From the NCBI RefSeq assembly GCF_003112535.1, contig NZ_BEWA01000010.1:62001-126000 (forward strand): a stretch of 64,000 bases of DNA, in the 5' to 3' direction. The notes beneath the pieces are model-generated. The model did not search any database, had not been told where the DNA came from, and was given only the letters and a program-made list of their open reading frames with translations. Position 1 is the first letter of the stretch. Each line of letters starts with the position of its first letter. A program made the translations under genes and the position numbers. This document shows positions 7,095-15,955 of the stretch, piece by piece. The DNA comes from Streptomyces rishiriensis (lineage in GTDB: Bacteria > Actinomycetota > Actinomycetes > Streptomycetales > Streptomycetaceae).

Positions 7095-8165
7095 ATGTCG
7101 TATCTGAACGTCACGGAGGTCGAGTCGGCCGTGGCATCACTGGCCGCCGCATTCCCGGCCGCAGAGCTCATCGAACTCCCGGAGCCCTCCGTCGAAGGCC
7201 GGACCGCACACGCCCTCAGGATCGGCACGGGAGGGCGGGACGTCCACGACGCCGTCTTGCTGATCGGCGGCGTGCACGCCCGCGAGTGGGGGAGCTGCGA
7301 GATCCTGGTCGACCTCGCGGCCGACCTCCTGGAGGCCCACCGCGACGGCACCGGACTCACCTACGGCGGCACCGCCTTCACCGCCGCCCAGGTGCGCAGC
7401 GTCCTCGACGGGCTCGACGTCGTCGTCTTCCCGCTGGTCAACCCCGACGGCCGGCACTACAGCCAGACCGTCGACCCCTTGTGGCGCAAGAACCGCAACC
7501 CGGCTCTGTCCGGCGGCGACCCGGCCGGAGTCGGCGTCGACATCAACCGCAACTACGACTTCCTCTTCGACTTCGAGGCCGCTTTCCATCCGGCCGCTCC
7601 GGTGCGGGTCTCCAACGACCCGGCGGACCCCCAGCAGGTGTACCAGGGCCCCAGCCCCTTCTCGGAACCCGAGACCCGCAACGTCCGCCGGCTGCTCGAC
7701 CAATTCCCGCGCACCCGCTGGTTCGTCGACCTGCACAGCTACTCCGAGGACATGCTCTTCGTCTGGGGGGACGACGACAACCAGTCCCTCGACCCGAGCC
7801 GGAACTTCCGGAACCCGGACTTCGATCACCAGCGCGGACTGGCCGACGACCTGCTGTACGGGGAGTTCGTGCCCAAGGCCGACGCCGACGACTCCGCCGT
7901 CCTCGCGGAACAGTTCAGCCGGGGCGCGAAGGGCGTCCGTGGCAAGGACTACACCCCGATGCCCGGCTTCGACCTGTACCCGACCTGCGGAACCAGCGAC
8001 GACTACGCCTATGCGCGCCACCTCATGGACTCGCACAACGGCAAGGTCCTGGCCTTCACGGTGGAATGGGGCAAGAGCTTCCAGCCGCCGTGGCCGGAGA
8101 TGGAGCACATCATCCTCGATGTCGACGCCGGTCTGCTGCAGTTCTGCCTGAGCGCTGCCACCTAG
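7095..8165 (+). CDS. M14-family zinc carboxypeptidase
   Basis: This is a 356-aa M14 metallocarboxypeptidase. The zinc ligands are visible: HARE at 61-64 (His61, Glu64) and DLHSY with His214. The substrate-carboxylate region is DINRNYDF (Arg152), and the catalytic glutamate lies in FTVEWGK (Glu324). The enzyme removes C-terminal residues from peptides. Unlike most secreted bacterial members it has no signal peptide or N-terminal prodomain: translation starts right at the catalytic domain after a strong AGGAGGGA site. The prodomain-like protein is encoded separately just upstream. Confidence 0.9.
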   Translation: MSYLNVTEVESAVASLAAAFPAAELIELPEPSVEGRTAHALRIGTGGRDVHDAVLLIGGVHAREWGSCEILVDLAADLLEAHRDGTGLTYGGTAFTAAQVRSVLDGLDVVVFPLVNPDGRHYSQTVDPLWRKNRNPALSGGDPAGVGVDINRNYDFLFDFEAAFHPAAPVRVSNDPADPQQVYQGPSPFSEPETRNVRRLLDQFPRTRWFVDLHSYSEDMLFVWGDDDNQSLDPSRNFRNPDFDHQRGLADDLLYGEFVPKADADDSAVLAEQFSRGAKGVRGKDYTPMPGFDLYPTCGTSDDYAYARHLMDSHNGKVLAFTVEWGKSFQPPWPEMEHIILDVDAGLLQFCLSAAT

Positions 8166-8167
8166 CA

Positions 8168-8195
8168 TCGCCTCTCGCCTCTCGCCTCTCGCCTC
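8168..8195 (+). repeat. 7-bp tandem repeat between convergent genes
   Basis: TCGCCTC repeated four times, starting 3 bases after the peptidase stop. It shows no dyad symmetry and is probably a slippage product. Confidence 0.8.
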
Positions 8196-8255
8196 GCACC
8201 CGCGCCTGGCCGCTCCCGCCCGGGGACGGCTGAGAGCGGTCGGCGACGCCCAGGC

Positions 8256-9653
8256 CTACGCGGCCCGGTGGAAGAAGAACGGGTCGATCGACGGCGGCAC
8301 GCGCGTCACGTTGTCCAGGTCGAACAGCTGGTGGCTGACGAAGTCGGCGTGCCGTTGATACGTCACTCCCTCGGGGAAGTCGGCGAAGTCGGGCGTGTTG
8401 TTGCCCGAGAACACCCCGTAGAAGTCCCGGCCCACCGAGAGCAGCCGGATGTAGTCGCCCAGGTACGGAAAGAACTGCGCCCGCGGCACGTTGGCCGGCG
8501 CCTGGTGCAGGACGTGGTGCTCCGCCGGGGTCTGCCAGCCGTCGCCGGTCAGCTCCAGCGTCGTCACCCACTGGCTGTGCTTGAACTGTTGGTACGCAAG
8601 CCCCAGCAGGGAGTCCGTACTGACCGCCAGTGCCGGGTTCTTGGCGTCGGTGACGGTGCGGACATCGGACGACCAGGTCTGCCCGTGGTCGGTGGAGTGG
8701 CGTACGTGCAGCGTGCAGCCGACCCCGGGCGCCGCGCCGCCGCGGTCGCACCAGGCCACCCACACGTCGGCCGGGTCCGTCGGGTCCACCGCGATCGCGA
8801 GATCGCCGCCGAGGCGCTCCTGCCCCATGAAGGCGTTGAACCTCTCGGTGCGCTCTGCCACCACCCGCTGGCCGATCCCGGAATCCTCGGCGTCCTTCAG
8901 ATCCTGGAACGCGTTCGGACCCAGACCCCCTTCGTCGTCGCGGGTGACCACGACGTCGAACGTGACGTTCAGGATGCCCCCGCCGACGTCACCGACGTCG
9001 CGCCAGCTCTCGAAGACCGCGTACACCGTGCCGTCGGGATGCAGCGCGATCCGCACCGGCGGCCCGTCCTGGCCGGACGGCGCGCGCCGCTCGATCACGC
9101 TGGGCTTGAACCCGGCGGGCGCCGGCGCCGTGCGAGCGTTGTCGGAGACGTCGACGGCGGCGGTCTGCGGCTGCCGGCCCAGGTCGTTGTTGGCGACGTA
9201 GACGCGGTCGCGGATGTCACCGTGCAGCCGGACGCTGGCCGCCACCACCCACGGCTGGTCCGGGCTGTCCCGGGTGACGAGGATTTCCATGGGCGCCGTC
9301 GAGGAGATGCCCGGCGAGCGCAGGATCTGCATGCGGGTCACCTTGGGCCGGTGCAGTCCGCTGAGGATGCCCGCGTACAGGGCGCCTCCCTCGGACGCGA
9401 ACCCGACCGAGATGTCCCCGGTGCCCGTGTCGGCGTCCGCGCCGGGGATGATGCTTCTGAGGCCCCAGGTCTGCCCGCCGTCGGTCGACACGTAGACCGG
9501 GGCGAGAGGGCCGCCCATCGGATCGGGCGTGAACGCGGTCGCGACGATCTCGGAGGGGCTCTCGGGATTGACCGCGAGATTGGGCTCAGCGTCCTGGCTG
9601 CGGCCGCCGCTCAGCGCGGCGGGAGTGATGTTGACGACTTTGAGCGTGGGCAT
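8256..9653 (-). CDS. BNR/Asp-box repeat (sialidase-fold) protein
   Basis: A 465-aa protein with at least two Asp-box motifs on beta-propeller blades: STDGGQTW at about residue 60 and STDHGQTW at about residue 320. The whole chain is rich in VxVSxD-type strands, as in a six-bladed propeller. The Arg triad of true sialidases could not be assigned, so hydrolase activity is uncertain; many such proteins only bind glycans or proteins. There is no signal peptide. It is followed in the opposite direction by the M14 gene and preceded by a 255-aa unknown protein transcribed the same way (gap 6 bases). Confidence 0.8.
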   Translation of the reverse strand: MPTLKVVNITPAALSGGRSQDAEPNLAVNPESPSEIVATAFTPDPMGGPLAPVYVSTDGGQTWGLRSIIPGADADTGTGDISVGFASEGGALYAGILSGLHRPKVTRMQILRSPGISSTAPMEILVTRDSPDQPWVVAASVRLHGDIRDRVYVANNDLGRQPQTAAVDVSDNARTAPAPAGFKPSVIERRAPSGQDGPPVRIALHPDGTVYAVFESWRDVGDVGGGILNVTFDVVVTRDDEGGLGPNAFQDLKDAEDSGIGQRVVAERTERFNAFMGQERLGGDLAIAVDPTDPADVWVAWCDRGGAAPGVGCTLHVRHSTDHGQTWSSDVRTVTDAKNPALAVSTDSLLGLAYQQFKHSQWVTTLELTGDGWQTPAEHHVLHQAPANVPRAQFFPYLGDYIRLLSVGRDFYGVFSGNNTPDFADFPEGVTYQRHADFVSHQLFDLDNVTRVPPSIDPFFFHRAA

Positions 9654-9659
9654 GCCGAC

Positions 9660-10427
9660 TCACCTCCGTGCCGCCTGCAGCGTCTGAAGCTTCTGCACCG
9701 GCTGGTAGTCATCGGGGTGAAGGATCTGGAACGGGGCCCACTCAGCCAGCGCCCCTTCGGTGGCGTGCAACATCCACATCCCCTCCTGTGCGGGCTGCGG
9801 CTTGGGCGCCCGGAACCAGCGGAAGTCCCGGCTGTTGGGGTAGAGCACCGTGATCCGCCCGGGGGCGATCTCCCCCTGCTCCACATGGGACACGTCGAGC
9901 TGGGCGCGCCACCAGTCGGGGGCGTGCTCGCTGAACTTCTCGTCGGGGGTCCGCCCGCTGCCCGCCTGCTCCAGGCCGACGACCACCGCGACCACGACCG
10001 CGTCCGCCTCGTCGGCGTGCGTGACCAGGCCCTCGTTCTCGATGTCGCGCTGGAGAGCGGAGAACGGCATCGGATCGGCGCTCCTGGCGACCCGGGAGAC
10101 GTCCGGAGCCACCGCGTCGGCGGGCAGGCGTCCGATCTCCCGGACGGCAAGCCCTTCGCCGTAGGCCATTCCGTCGGTGAAGAACGCGGCCGCCTCGCCG
10201 ACGGTCGGCGGATCGAGGTCGTCCGACAGCTGAACGGTGACCTCGCTCCCCCCGAGCCTCGTGAAGGCGTCGGGGGCGTGCAGCACCGTGTCCACCTTGA
10301 CCACCGCCGTGCGTTCGCCGGCCGGTACCTCCGCGAGCCGTGTGTCGCCGACGCGGGTGACCGTGCCCAGGAAGCTCAGCGGAGTCCGCCGGACCAGTCC
10401 CAGCACATCTTCAGGACCATCGGGCAT
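9660..10427 (-). CDS. Hypothetical protein, 255 aa
   Basis: Coding bias is strong and a stop lies 6 bases from the next start, so it belongs to an operon with the BNR protein. The N-terminal half contains LSFLGTVTRVGDTRL and VVKVDTVLHAPDAF, which suggest an OB-like beta barrel. The C-terminal part is Trp-rich (WWRAQLDVSHVEQGEIAPGR, WMLHATEGALAEW). The pattern resembles soluble beta-rich proteins such as tissue-inhibitor-like folds, but no family could be named. It may assist or accompany the propeller protein. Confidence 0.7.
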   Translation of the reverse strand: MPDGPEDVLGLVRRTPLSFLGTVTRVGDTRLAEVPAGERTAVVKVDTVLHAPDAFTRLGGSEVTVQLSDDLDPPTVGEAAAFFTDGMAYGEGLAVREIGRLPADAVAPDVSRVARSADPMPFSALQRDIENEGLVTHADEADAVVVAVVVGLEQAGSGRTPDEKFSEHAPDWWRAQLDVSHVEQGEIAPGRITVLYPNSRDFRWFRAPKPQPAQEGMWMLHATEGALAEWAPFQILHPDDYQPVQKLQTLQAARR

Positions 10428-10458
10428 GACGGTCCTCCTCTCGCCTCAGCCGGCCGCG

Positions 10459-10731
10459 CTACCGCGAGGCGTGCGCCGCAGCCGGGTGGGTTCGCCGCCA
10501 CTCCGTCCGGGCGCCGAGTGCGCACAGGACGGTGACCAGGGCCGTGGCGGCCACGATGAGCCACTCGACGGCTCCGCTTCCGGCGTCGGGCTCGACGCCG
10601 AAGAGTGTTTCGATCCAGTCGCGCCAGATGAGCGTGACGAGGAAGAGCAGCCCGGAGAGGGTTCCCAGGGCGATCTCCGCCCAGAAACGCCTGCGGACCG
10701 GCCGCACCTCCCGGAAGGCATGGAAGCCCAT
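10459..10731 (-). CDS. Small two-helix membrane protein
   Basis: A 90-aa protein starting MGFHAF at 10731. It has two transmembrane segments (IALGTLSGLLFLVTLIW and VEWLIVAATALVTVLCALGA) separated by an acidic loop. Upstream in-frame Met/GTG codons exist, but that sequence is Arg-rich and lacks coding bias. It lies 31 bases before the 255-aa protein and is probably the first gene of that three-gene unit. The family is of unknown function. Confidence 0.6.
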   Translation of the reverse strand: MGFHAFREVRPVRRRFWAEIALGTLSGLLFLVTLIWRDWIETLFGVEPDAGSGAVEWLIVAATALVTVLCALGARTEWRRTHPAAAHASR

Positions 10732-11152
10732 TTGGAGCCTCCCTTCTCTGCCCCCGGGGCGACCTGCCGAGCCGTCCCGGGCGGATGCCGGGCTCGCGAC
10801 AAGGGCTCGGTGCCGGAGCCACCGTGGCGCCAGGCACCCTCGACGGGGTGAGCGGACGCAGTGGAAGCTCGACGTACACCTACGCTGCACACATACTGCG
10901 TGTACAAGTCTCCGCTCCCTCGACTCCTCGGTCAACCGAGTCCCCGGCCGCGCTCGCCGCACCGGGACGCTGAAGGAACAGCCCTGCCGGCCGCCCCAGA
11001 GCGACGCGTCGCGCAGCGCCGCCATAGTCTGGGAGCAGTCTCCGGCGGCGTCGTGGAAAAGAGGATGGTCGTCGACGCCTTGAAGGTCCTGGGCGCCGGG
11101 CGCATTTGGGTCCCTGGGGCAGTTCGGCGCCAGGCGGGGCGGCCGGTCCCGG
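10732..11152. other. Intergenic region, no gene seen
   Basis: No reading frame here has both coding bias and a start. The only structure noted is a short dyad GTACAC (10874-10879) ... GTGTAC (10900-10905) in an AT-richer patch. It could belong to the promoter of the leftward membrane-protein operon. Confidence 0.4.
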
Positions 11153-12028
11153 TCAGGCTGCCGGGGCGGCGAGGACGGCCTTGGCCGCCAGCCGGAGGTT
11201 CCTGATCATCGGATTCGGGTCGCCCTTGCGGCTGACCAGGACGACCTGGCTGGAGGGAGCGCCCTCGATCGGGACGGTGACGAGGTCGGGACGCAGAGAG
11301 CTCCGCCGGTCGCCGACCGGTAGCACGGCGATCGCCCTGCCGCTCGCGACGAGTTCGAGCTTGTCCTCGTAGCTTTCGATCGGCGGCACGCCAACTCCGA
11401 GGATCCGGTAGGCAGTCCAGTCCGCGGTCGTGAACGCGCACGGAGCCACCGCCTCGCCGGCCAGTTCGTCCGCGGTCACCGACGCGCGGACGGCCAGGGG
11501 ATGGCCGCGCGGAACCACGAGCATCCGCGGCTCCTCGTACAGCGGGGTGGTGAACACGTCGTCGGCGGCGAGCGGCAACGGAGCCCGCGCGATCAGGGCG
11601 TCCACGCGCTTGTCGGACAGCGCCCCGACGTCGCGGCAGCTCAGATACCGGGTGGCGATCTCGGCGTCCGGGTGGCGGCGGCGCAGTTCCCGTACGGCGG
11701 CAGTGATCACCAGGTCTTCCACGTAGCCGATGGAGATGCGCTCGGTCTCTGTCTGTTCACGCGCGGCCGACTCGGCCTGCCGGGCGGCCTGCAGCAGGGC
11801 GTGGGCCCGGGGGAGGAACCTCTGGCCGGCCGGAGTGAGCCGGGTGCCCTGAGGCACGCGGTCCAGCAGCCGCGTGCCGAGATGCTTCTCGAGCCGTTGG
11901 ATCTGGCGGCTCAGCGCGGGCTGGGCCACGTGCAGGTCGGCGGCGGCCCGGCCGAAGTGCTGATGGGCCGCCACCACGGTGAAGTAGCGCACCAGCCGCA
12001 GTTCCAGGTCCTGTCCGAGATCGTTCAC
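11153..12028 (-). CDS. LysR-family transcriptional regulator
   Basis: A 291-aa LTTR. The HTH lies at residues 10-65: LRLVRYFTVVAAHQHFGRAA, then VAQPALSRQIQRLEKHLGTR, then RLTPAG. The co-inducer domain covers about residues 95-290 (ISIGYVEDLVITAAVREL, then GHPLAVRASVTADEL). It is divergent from an oxidoreductase gene 122 bases away, the usual LysR arrangement, and probably activates that gene and represses itself. The effector is unknown. Confidence 0.92.
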   Translation of the reverse strand: MNDLGQDLELRLVRYFTVVAAHQHFGRAAADLHVAQPALSRQIQRLEKHLGTRLLDRVPQGTRLTPAGQRFLPRAHALLQAARQAESAAREQTETERISIGYVEDLVITAAVRELRRRHPDAEIATRYLSCRDVGALSDKRVDALIARAPLPLAADDVFTTPLYEEPRMLVVPRGHPLAVRASVTADELAGEAVAPCAFTTADWTAYRILGVGVPPIESYEDKLELVASGRAIAVLPVGDRRSSLRPDLVTVPIEGAPSSQVVLVSRKGDPNPMIRNLRLAAKAVLAAPAA

Positions 12029-12150
12029 CCTTTCACCGTACCCGTCATGCCGTTTCGGAATGGACAGGTTGCCGAACCGGTCTTGGACGGCCGTGCCGCC
12101 CTTGGCCTTGACTGAAGGAGCAACGTTTCCGGAAGAGAGCGACAGGCGCG

Positions 12151-13149
12151 ATGAAGGCGATCCAGATCCACGCAGCGGGCGGGCCGGAAGTTCTGCGGTA
12201 TGACGAGGTGCCGGTTCCAGAGATCGGCCCGGGCGAGGTGCTCGTCCGGGTGCACGCGGCGGGCATCAACCCGCCGGACTGGTACCTGCGTGAGGGGATG
12301 AAGGTCATGCCGGCCGAGATGAGGCCGGCGCTGTCGTTCCCCCTGATTCCCGGAACGGACATGTCGGGCACGGTTCAGGCCGTCTCCCCGGACGTGCGGG
12401 GGTTCGCCGTCGGTGACGAGGTCTTCGGCATGCTGCGGTTCCCCGGATTCGACGGCCGGACGTACGCCGAGTACGTGGCCGCGCCCGCTTCGGACGTTGC
12501 TCACAAGCCGGCCCGTATCGACCACGTGCAGGCGGCCGGGGCGCCGATGGCCGCCCTCACGGCCTGGCAGTACCTGGTGGAACTCGGCCACGACGTGCCG
12601 TCCCCGTTCACCGGCCGGGTGCACCGGCCGGCGCCGATCACGCCAGGGATGACCGTGCTGGTCAACGGGGCCGCCGGTGGAGTGGGCCACTTCGCGGTGC
12701 AGTTGGCGAAGTGGAAGGGGGCGCACGTGATCGCGGTGGCCTCGGGCCGGCACGAGCAGTTCCTGCGCGAGCTCGGCGCCGATGAGTTCATCGACTACAC
12801 CAGGACACGGGCCACGGACGTGGTCAGCGGTCTCGACCTGGTGATCGACACCGTCGGTGGACCGGACAGCTCACGCTTCCTGACCGTGCTCAAGCGCGGC
12901 GGCACCATGCTTCCGGTGTTCTTCGCCCAGTACGACCCGCAAGAGACGGCGAGGCTGGGCATCACCGTCTCGAACATTCAGGTACGGTCCAGCGGCCCCC
13001 AACTCGCCGAGATCGGGAGCCTGTTGGAGGAGGGCACGCTTCAGGTCGGGGTGGACAGCACCTACCCGCTGCCCGATGCGGGCAGCGCACACACGCGAGC
13101 GGCGCAGGGCCACCTCCAAGGCAAGATCGTGCTGACGGTGGCCTCGTGA
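12151..13149 (+). CDS. NADP-dependent quinone oxidoreductase-like MDR protein
   Basis: A 332-aa medium-chain dehydrogenase/reductase. The N-terminal GroES-like domain holds GPEVLRYDEVPVPEIGPGEV and VHAAGINPPDWYLR. The nucleotide-binding stretch NGAAGGVGHFAVQLAKWKG (AxxGxxG) lies at about residue 170. It has no structural or catalytic zinc cysteines, as in the quinone oxidoreductase/zeta-crystallin branch. It catalyses NADPH-dependent reduction of quinones or enones. It is divergent from the LysR gene, which is its likely regulator. Confidence 0.9.
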   Translation: MKAIQIHAAGGPEVLRYDEVPVPEIGPGEVLVRVHAAGINPPDWYLREGMKVMPAEMRPALSFPLIPGTDMSGTVQAVSPDVRGFAVGDEVFGMLRFPGFDGRTYAEYVAAPASDVAHKPARIDHVQAAGAPMAALTAWQYLVELGHDVPSPFTGRVHRPAPITPGMTVLVNGAAGGVGHFAVQLAKWKGAHVIAVASGRHEQFLRELGADEFIDYTRTRATDVVSGLDLVIDTVGGPDSSRFLTVLKRGGTMLPVFFAQYDPQETARLGITVSNIQVRSSGPQLAEIGSLLEEGTLQVGVDSTYPLPDAGSAHTRAAQGHLQGKIVLTVAS

Positions 13150-13236
13150 TCGCCGGACTCCGGCATGGGCCAAGACGCGAATCCCGCTGAACCCGGGGGC
13201 CGCGCATCATGGTGAGCCGCTGCTGACCCAGAAGTC

Positions 13237-13265
13237 TTGACAATCACTTGTCCGGCATTCCTGAT
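13237..13265 (+). promoter_or_regulatory. Possible promoter of the lipoprotein gene
   Basis: A consensus -35 hexamer TTGACA (13237-13242) in an AT-richer patch, 72 bases before ATG 13315. The matching -10 at 17-base spacing is poor (CCTGAT), so the assignment is tentative. Confidence 0.3.
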
Positions 13266-13314
13266 GGGGCGGGGTGGTTTCTCTTCAGTCGTCGCTTGCC
13301 CGTGAGGGGTCGTC

Positions 13315-13980
13315 ATGCGTTTCGTCCGTGGTGTCGCTGTGCCGGCAGTGTTCGCGTTTCTGCTGGCGGGCTGCTCCGCCGGTTCCCTCGGTGGTCTGGG
13401 CGAGTCCGGGGCTGCGGCGGCCGGGCCGTCGAAGACGCCTGCCGCGGGCGGGTCGTCCGGGCGGTCGCTCGCGGTGGGCGCCGGCCCGCAGAAGGCGTAC
13501 ACGGTGCAGAGGCAGCCGGCGGCGGGCAGTTGCAGGTACCGGTATGAGCGGGGTGAGCCGTTGGAGGACCCCGCTTGCACACCGGGTGCTGTTTCTCCGG
13601 CGGTCACGCAGAGGAACCTGGCGTCGACGATATGCCGCAAGGGCGGCTACACGTCGGGGATACGCCCCTCTGCCTATGTGACGGGCAAGGAGAAGAGGCT
13701 CAATGCCGCCTCCTACGGCTATAGCGGCCGTCTGAGCGACGCCGAGTACGACCACCTGATCAGTCTTCAGCTCGGCGGTGACCCCAACGACCCCCGGAAT
13801 CTGTGGGTCGAGTCCGCCGACCCCGACCATCGGGCGGGCGCCGGCGTGAACAACAAGAAGGATCCGGTGGAGACGAAGCTGCACACGGCGGTCTGTGCGG
13901 GGAAGATCACCCTCGCACAGGCGCAGCAGGCGATCGTCAGGGACTGGACCACCGCGCTGAGCACGCTCCACCTTCACTGA
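13315..13980 (+). CDS. Secreted lipoprotein with HNH-like nuclease motif
   Basis: A 221-aa protein with a lipoprotein signal: positive start MRFVRG, hydrophobic core and lipobox LAGC (Cys at about 20), then an Ala/Gly/Ser-rich linker to about 60. The C-terminal domain carries EYDHLISLQLGGDPNDPRNL and NNKKDPVE, matching the HNH/Endo VII-like pattern D-H-x-I-x-L-x-x-G-G-x(n)-N-L. Two Cys pairs may be disulfides. It probably degrades nucleic acid outside the membrane; such proteins are common and little studied in Streptomyces. No immunity gene is adjacent. Confidence 0.8.
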   Translation: MRFVRGVAVPAVFAFLLAGCSAGSLGGLGESGAAAAGPSKTPAAGGSSGRSLAVGAGPQKAYTVQRQPAAGSCRYRYERGEPLEDPACTPGAVSPAVTQRNLASTICRKGGYTSGIRPSAYVTGKEKRLNAASYGYSGRLSDAEYDHLISLQLGGDPNDPRNLWVESADPDHRAGAGVNNKKDPVETKLHTAVCAGKITLAQAQQAIVRDWTTALSTLHLH

Positions 13981-13981
13981 A

Positions 13982-14235
13982 GAAGTCGTTTCAGAGCCGG
14001 GGGCGGTCTCCTGGCGTCGGCCGGTGCGGCCGGCGTGGTGCTGCTCGATGCCGTGGTGCCGCTGGTCGAGGACCCCGTGCGGGCAGATCGCCGTCACCTG
14101 GCGGGTGAAGGACTGCCTCTCGCTCCTGAACACCGAGCGGTGGAACAGCCCGAACGGGCCGGTGCGTTCGACGCTCTCGCGCTCGACCGTGCGGTGGCCG
14201 GTCACGGAGTAGGCGGGCTGCGAGGGGTTCCGCAT
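13982..14235 (-). pseudogene. Possible truncated gene of unknown identity
   Basis: From ATG 14235 about 80 codons show strong G/C third-position bias (YSVTGHRTVERESVERTGPF, SFTRQVTAICPHGV). The frame then continues, without bias, antisense through the lipoprotein gene to 13285. It looks like the 5' part of a lost gene. No family was recognised, and no transposase motif is visible. Confidence 0.3.
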
Positions 14236-14350
14236 GACGGTGCTCGCGGCGCGGTCGGTTCAGCACTTCGCGCCACGGCCGGGCGGACGCCGACCCGGGC
14301 ACGCGAAGGCGGCGTCCGACCGTGCCGGACGCCACCTATCCCCTGGGGGC

Positions 14351-14788
14351 TCACACCCGTCGTCGTACCAGCTTCAGCAGATCCCTGGTGGAGTCCCGGC
14401 GGACCCAGGCGATCAGGACGAGCGGCACGACGAGGATCAACGGGGTCGCCGCGTTCTCGCCGTCGAAGACGGCCATCTGGACGACGAACGCGCCGACCAT
14501 CAGCGCGCTCAGCGCGAGCGCGGCCACCGACTGCAGCACAGGGATCAACAGGGCGACGGCACCGGCGAGTTCGAGTGCGCCGATGACGTACATGCCGGTG
14601 CTGCCCCAGCCGATCCGCTCGAAGGAGTCGACGGCGTAGGAGTTCGCGATCAGCTTCGGCAGGGCGCTGGCGATGCCGTAGAAGAGGGCGAGCAGCACCT
14701 GTACGGTGCGCAGGGCGATCCGGGCGCGGCGCCCACGGGAGGCGGGGGCGGAAGCCGCGGAGGTGACGGGGGCGGTGGTCTCGGACAT
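14351..14788 (-). CDS. DoxX-family membrane protein
   Basis: A 145-aa protein with four hydrophobic helices after an Ala-rich cytoplasmic start: VLLALFYGIASALPKLI, GMYVIGALELAGAVALLIPV, VAALALSALMVGAFVVQMAVF and LILVVPLVLIAWV. The GALELAG/ALLIPV arrangement is typical of DoxX-like proteins, which act in redox or thiosulfate-related membrane complexes or have no known role. It is monocistronic. Confidence 0.8.
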   Translation of the reverse strand: MSETTAPVTSAASAPASRGRRARIALRTVQVLLALFYGIASALPKLIANSYAVDSFERIGWGSTGMYVIGALELAGAVALLIPVLQSVAALALSALMVGAFVVQMAVFDGENAATPLILVVPLVLIAWVRRDSTRDLLKLVRRRV

Positions 14789-15329
14789 CAGGTTCTCCTG
14801 TGCTGCGCGGGGTGATGAGCGCTACGTGCTGCGGTCACAGGGATAGACCGGGCGTCACCCCAGAACTCATCGGTACAGAACGCACCGGTCCTGCACCGGA
14901 AACCCTCCGCGCCAGGTGCACCAGCGCCCGCCATCCCGCGGACGGCCCCCACCGCCCGAGCCAGCGCCCACGCCGGGGCAGCCCCTCCACCGCCGGCTCC
15001 GGGTTCGCGAATCGCCACCCTCAAGTGCTGGCGCCTCCTCCGTACACTCCACTGCTCGACGACCCGGATCACCGGCCTCGTCCAAGCCGTCCTCGTCCCT
15101 TGTCGGCCCGGACGCGGTCCGCACGCGGAGATGCGCGAGCCGCGCGAGGTCGGGTCGAACGGGGCGGCTGGCGCTGTTCTCTGGTTGATTCCACGGTGGC
15201 CGGTCTTTCAGGCAGAGCAGGGCTTGTGGGGCGTCTGGCGGGTTTTGGGGCGTGGTGCCGGGGATGAGCGCCTGTGCGCATGGCACGCTCCCTGCCCGGC
15301 CGGCGGGGGCGCGGCGCACGGTCGAACGC
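14789..15329. other. Intergenic region without convincing genes
   Basis: All frames on both strands either lack starts or read as Arg/Pro-rich noise. No dyad, promoter or repeat stood out. Confidence 0.4.
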
Positions 15330-15551
15330 ATGGGAGACGTCAGGGAAGTGTGCGAGGGCCGCGGTGACGGCACGGACTGCCCGAACGGGGAAGTCTTCGA
15401 ACCCGGCGAGACGGGGCCGCGGTGTGAGGAGTGCCGGCATCACTGGGAGCTGGACGAGACGGAGCCGGAACGCCGGGCGGGCGAGGAGGCCGCGGGGCTG
15501 ACCCGGCCGATGGGGGACCCGTGGGAAGCCGGGCGGGGAACCGCGGCGTAG
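15330..15551 (+). CDS. Small acidic protein with a possible zinc ribbon
   Basis: A 73-aa frame with strong G/C third-position bias. Four Cys residues form two pairs, CEGRGDGTDC (C-x8-C) and CEEC (C-x2-C), followed by HHWELDE. The layout suggests one small zinc site. The C-terminal half is acidic (ETEPERRAGEEA). It stands alone; its function is unknown. Confidence 0.5.
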   Translation: MGDVREVCEGRGDGTDCPNGEVFEPGETGPRCEECRHHWELDETEPERRAGEEAAGLTRPMGDPWEAGRGTAA

Positions 15552-15798
15552 CCCTTCGTGGTTCTACTGGAGTCGACCGTGGGCACGAAGCCGCACCACC
15601 GGCCGCACCACGAGTGCCTGGTGCGCAGGCCTGGAGCTCGGTGAGGGCTGCCCTCACCGTGTCCGCGCAGAGGGCGAAGGCATCCCGTGGCGAGGGCGGG
15701 CACCAGCTGTTCAGAGGCGCCGCGTCGTCGCCCGCAAAGGGGTCGGCGGGCGGCGCGATTTCCTCTTCGCCCGTGCGCAGCGCCACCTCGGAAGTCAC
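15340..15798 (-). CDS. Doubtful antisense frame with a protein-like N-terminus
   Basis: From GTG 15798 the first 60 or so codons are biased and read like protein (VTSEVALRTGEEEIAPPADP, SPRDAFALCADTVRAALTEL). The rest overlaps the opposite-strand 73-aa gene. It may be a short or truncated gene ending before 15600, or noise. No family was recognised. Confidence 0.22.
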   Translation of the reverse strand: MTSEVALRTGEEEIAPPADPFAGDDAAPLNSWCPPSPRDAFALCADTVRAALTELQACAPGTRGAAGGAASCPRSTPVEPRRATPRFPARLPTGPPSAGSAPRPPRPPGVPAPSRPAPSDAGTPHTAAPSRRVRRLPRSGSPCRHRGPRTLP

Positions 15799-15955
15799 CT
15801 GCCTGCCGCTCCGGTGAATCCGAGTACAAGCCTCTCGGCTCATAAAGTGCGAAGTGGGATACGTAGGACTTGATCAAGGAAACCTCACCCGTACCGGGGT
15901 CGCGATCACTCCTCTGCGCGCGCACCTGGAGGAGTCAGGGCGCCGTTAGCGGGAT

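Noticed and set aside
8268..10535. 755-residue forward frame opposite the BNR and unknown genes
   Set aside because: Antisense shadow of two leftward genes; composition Arg/Val/His-rich without motifs.
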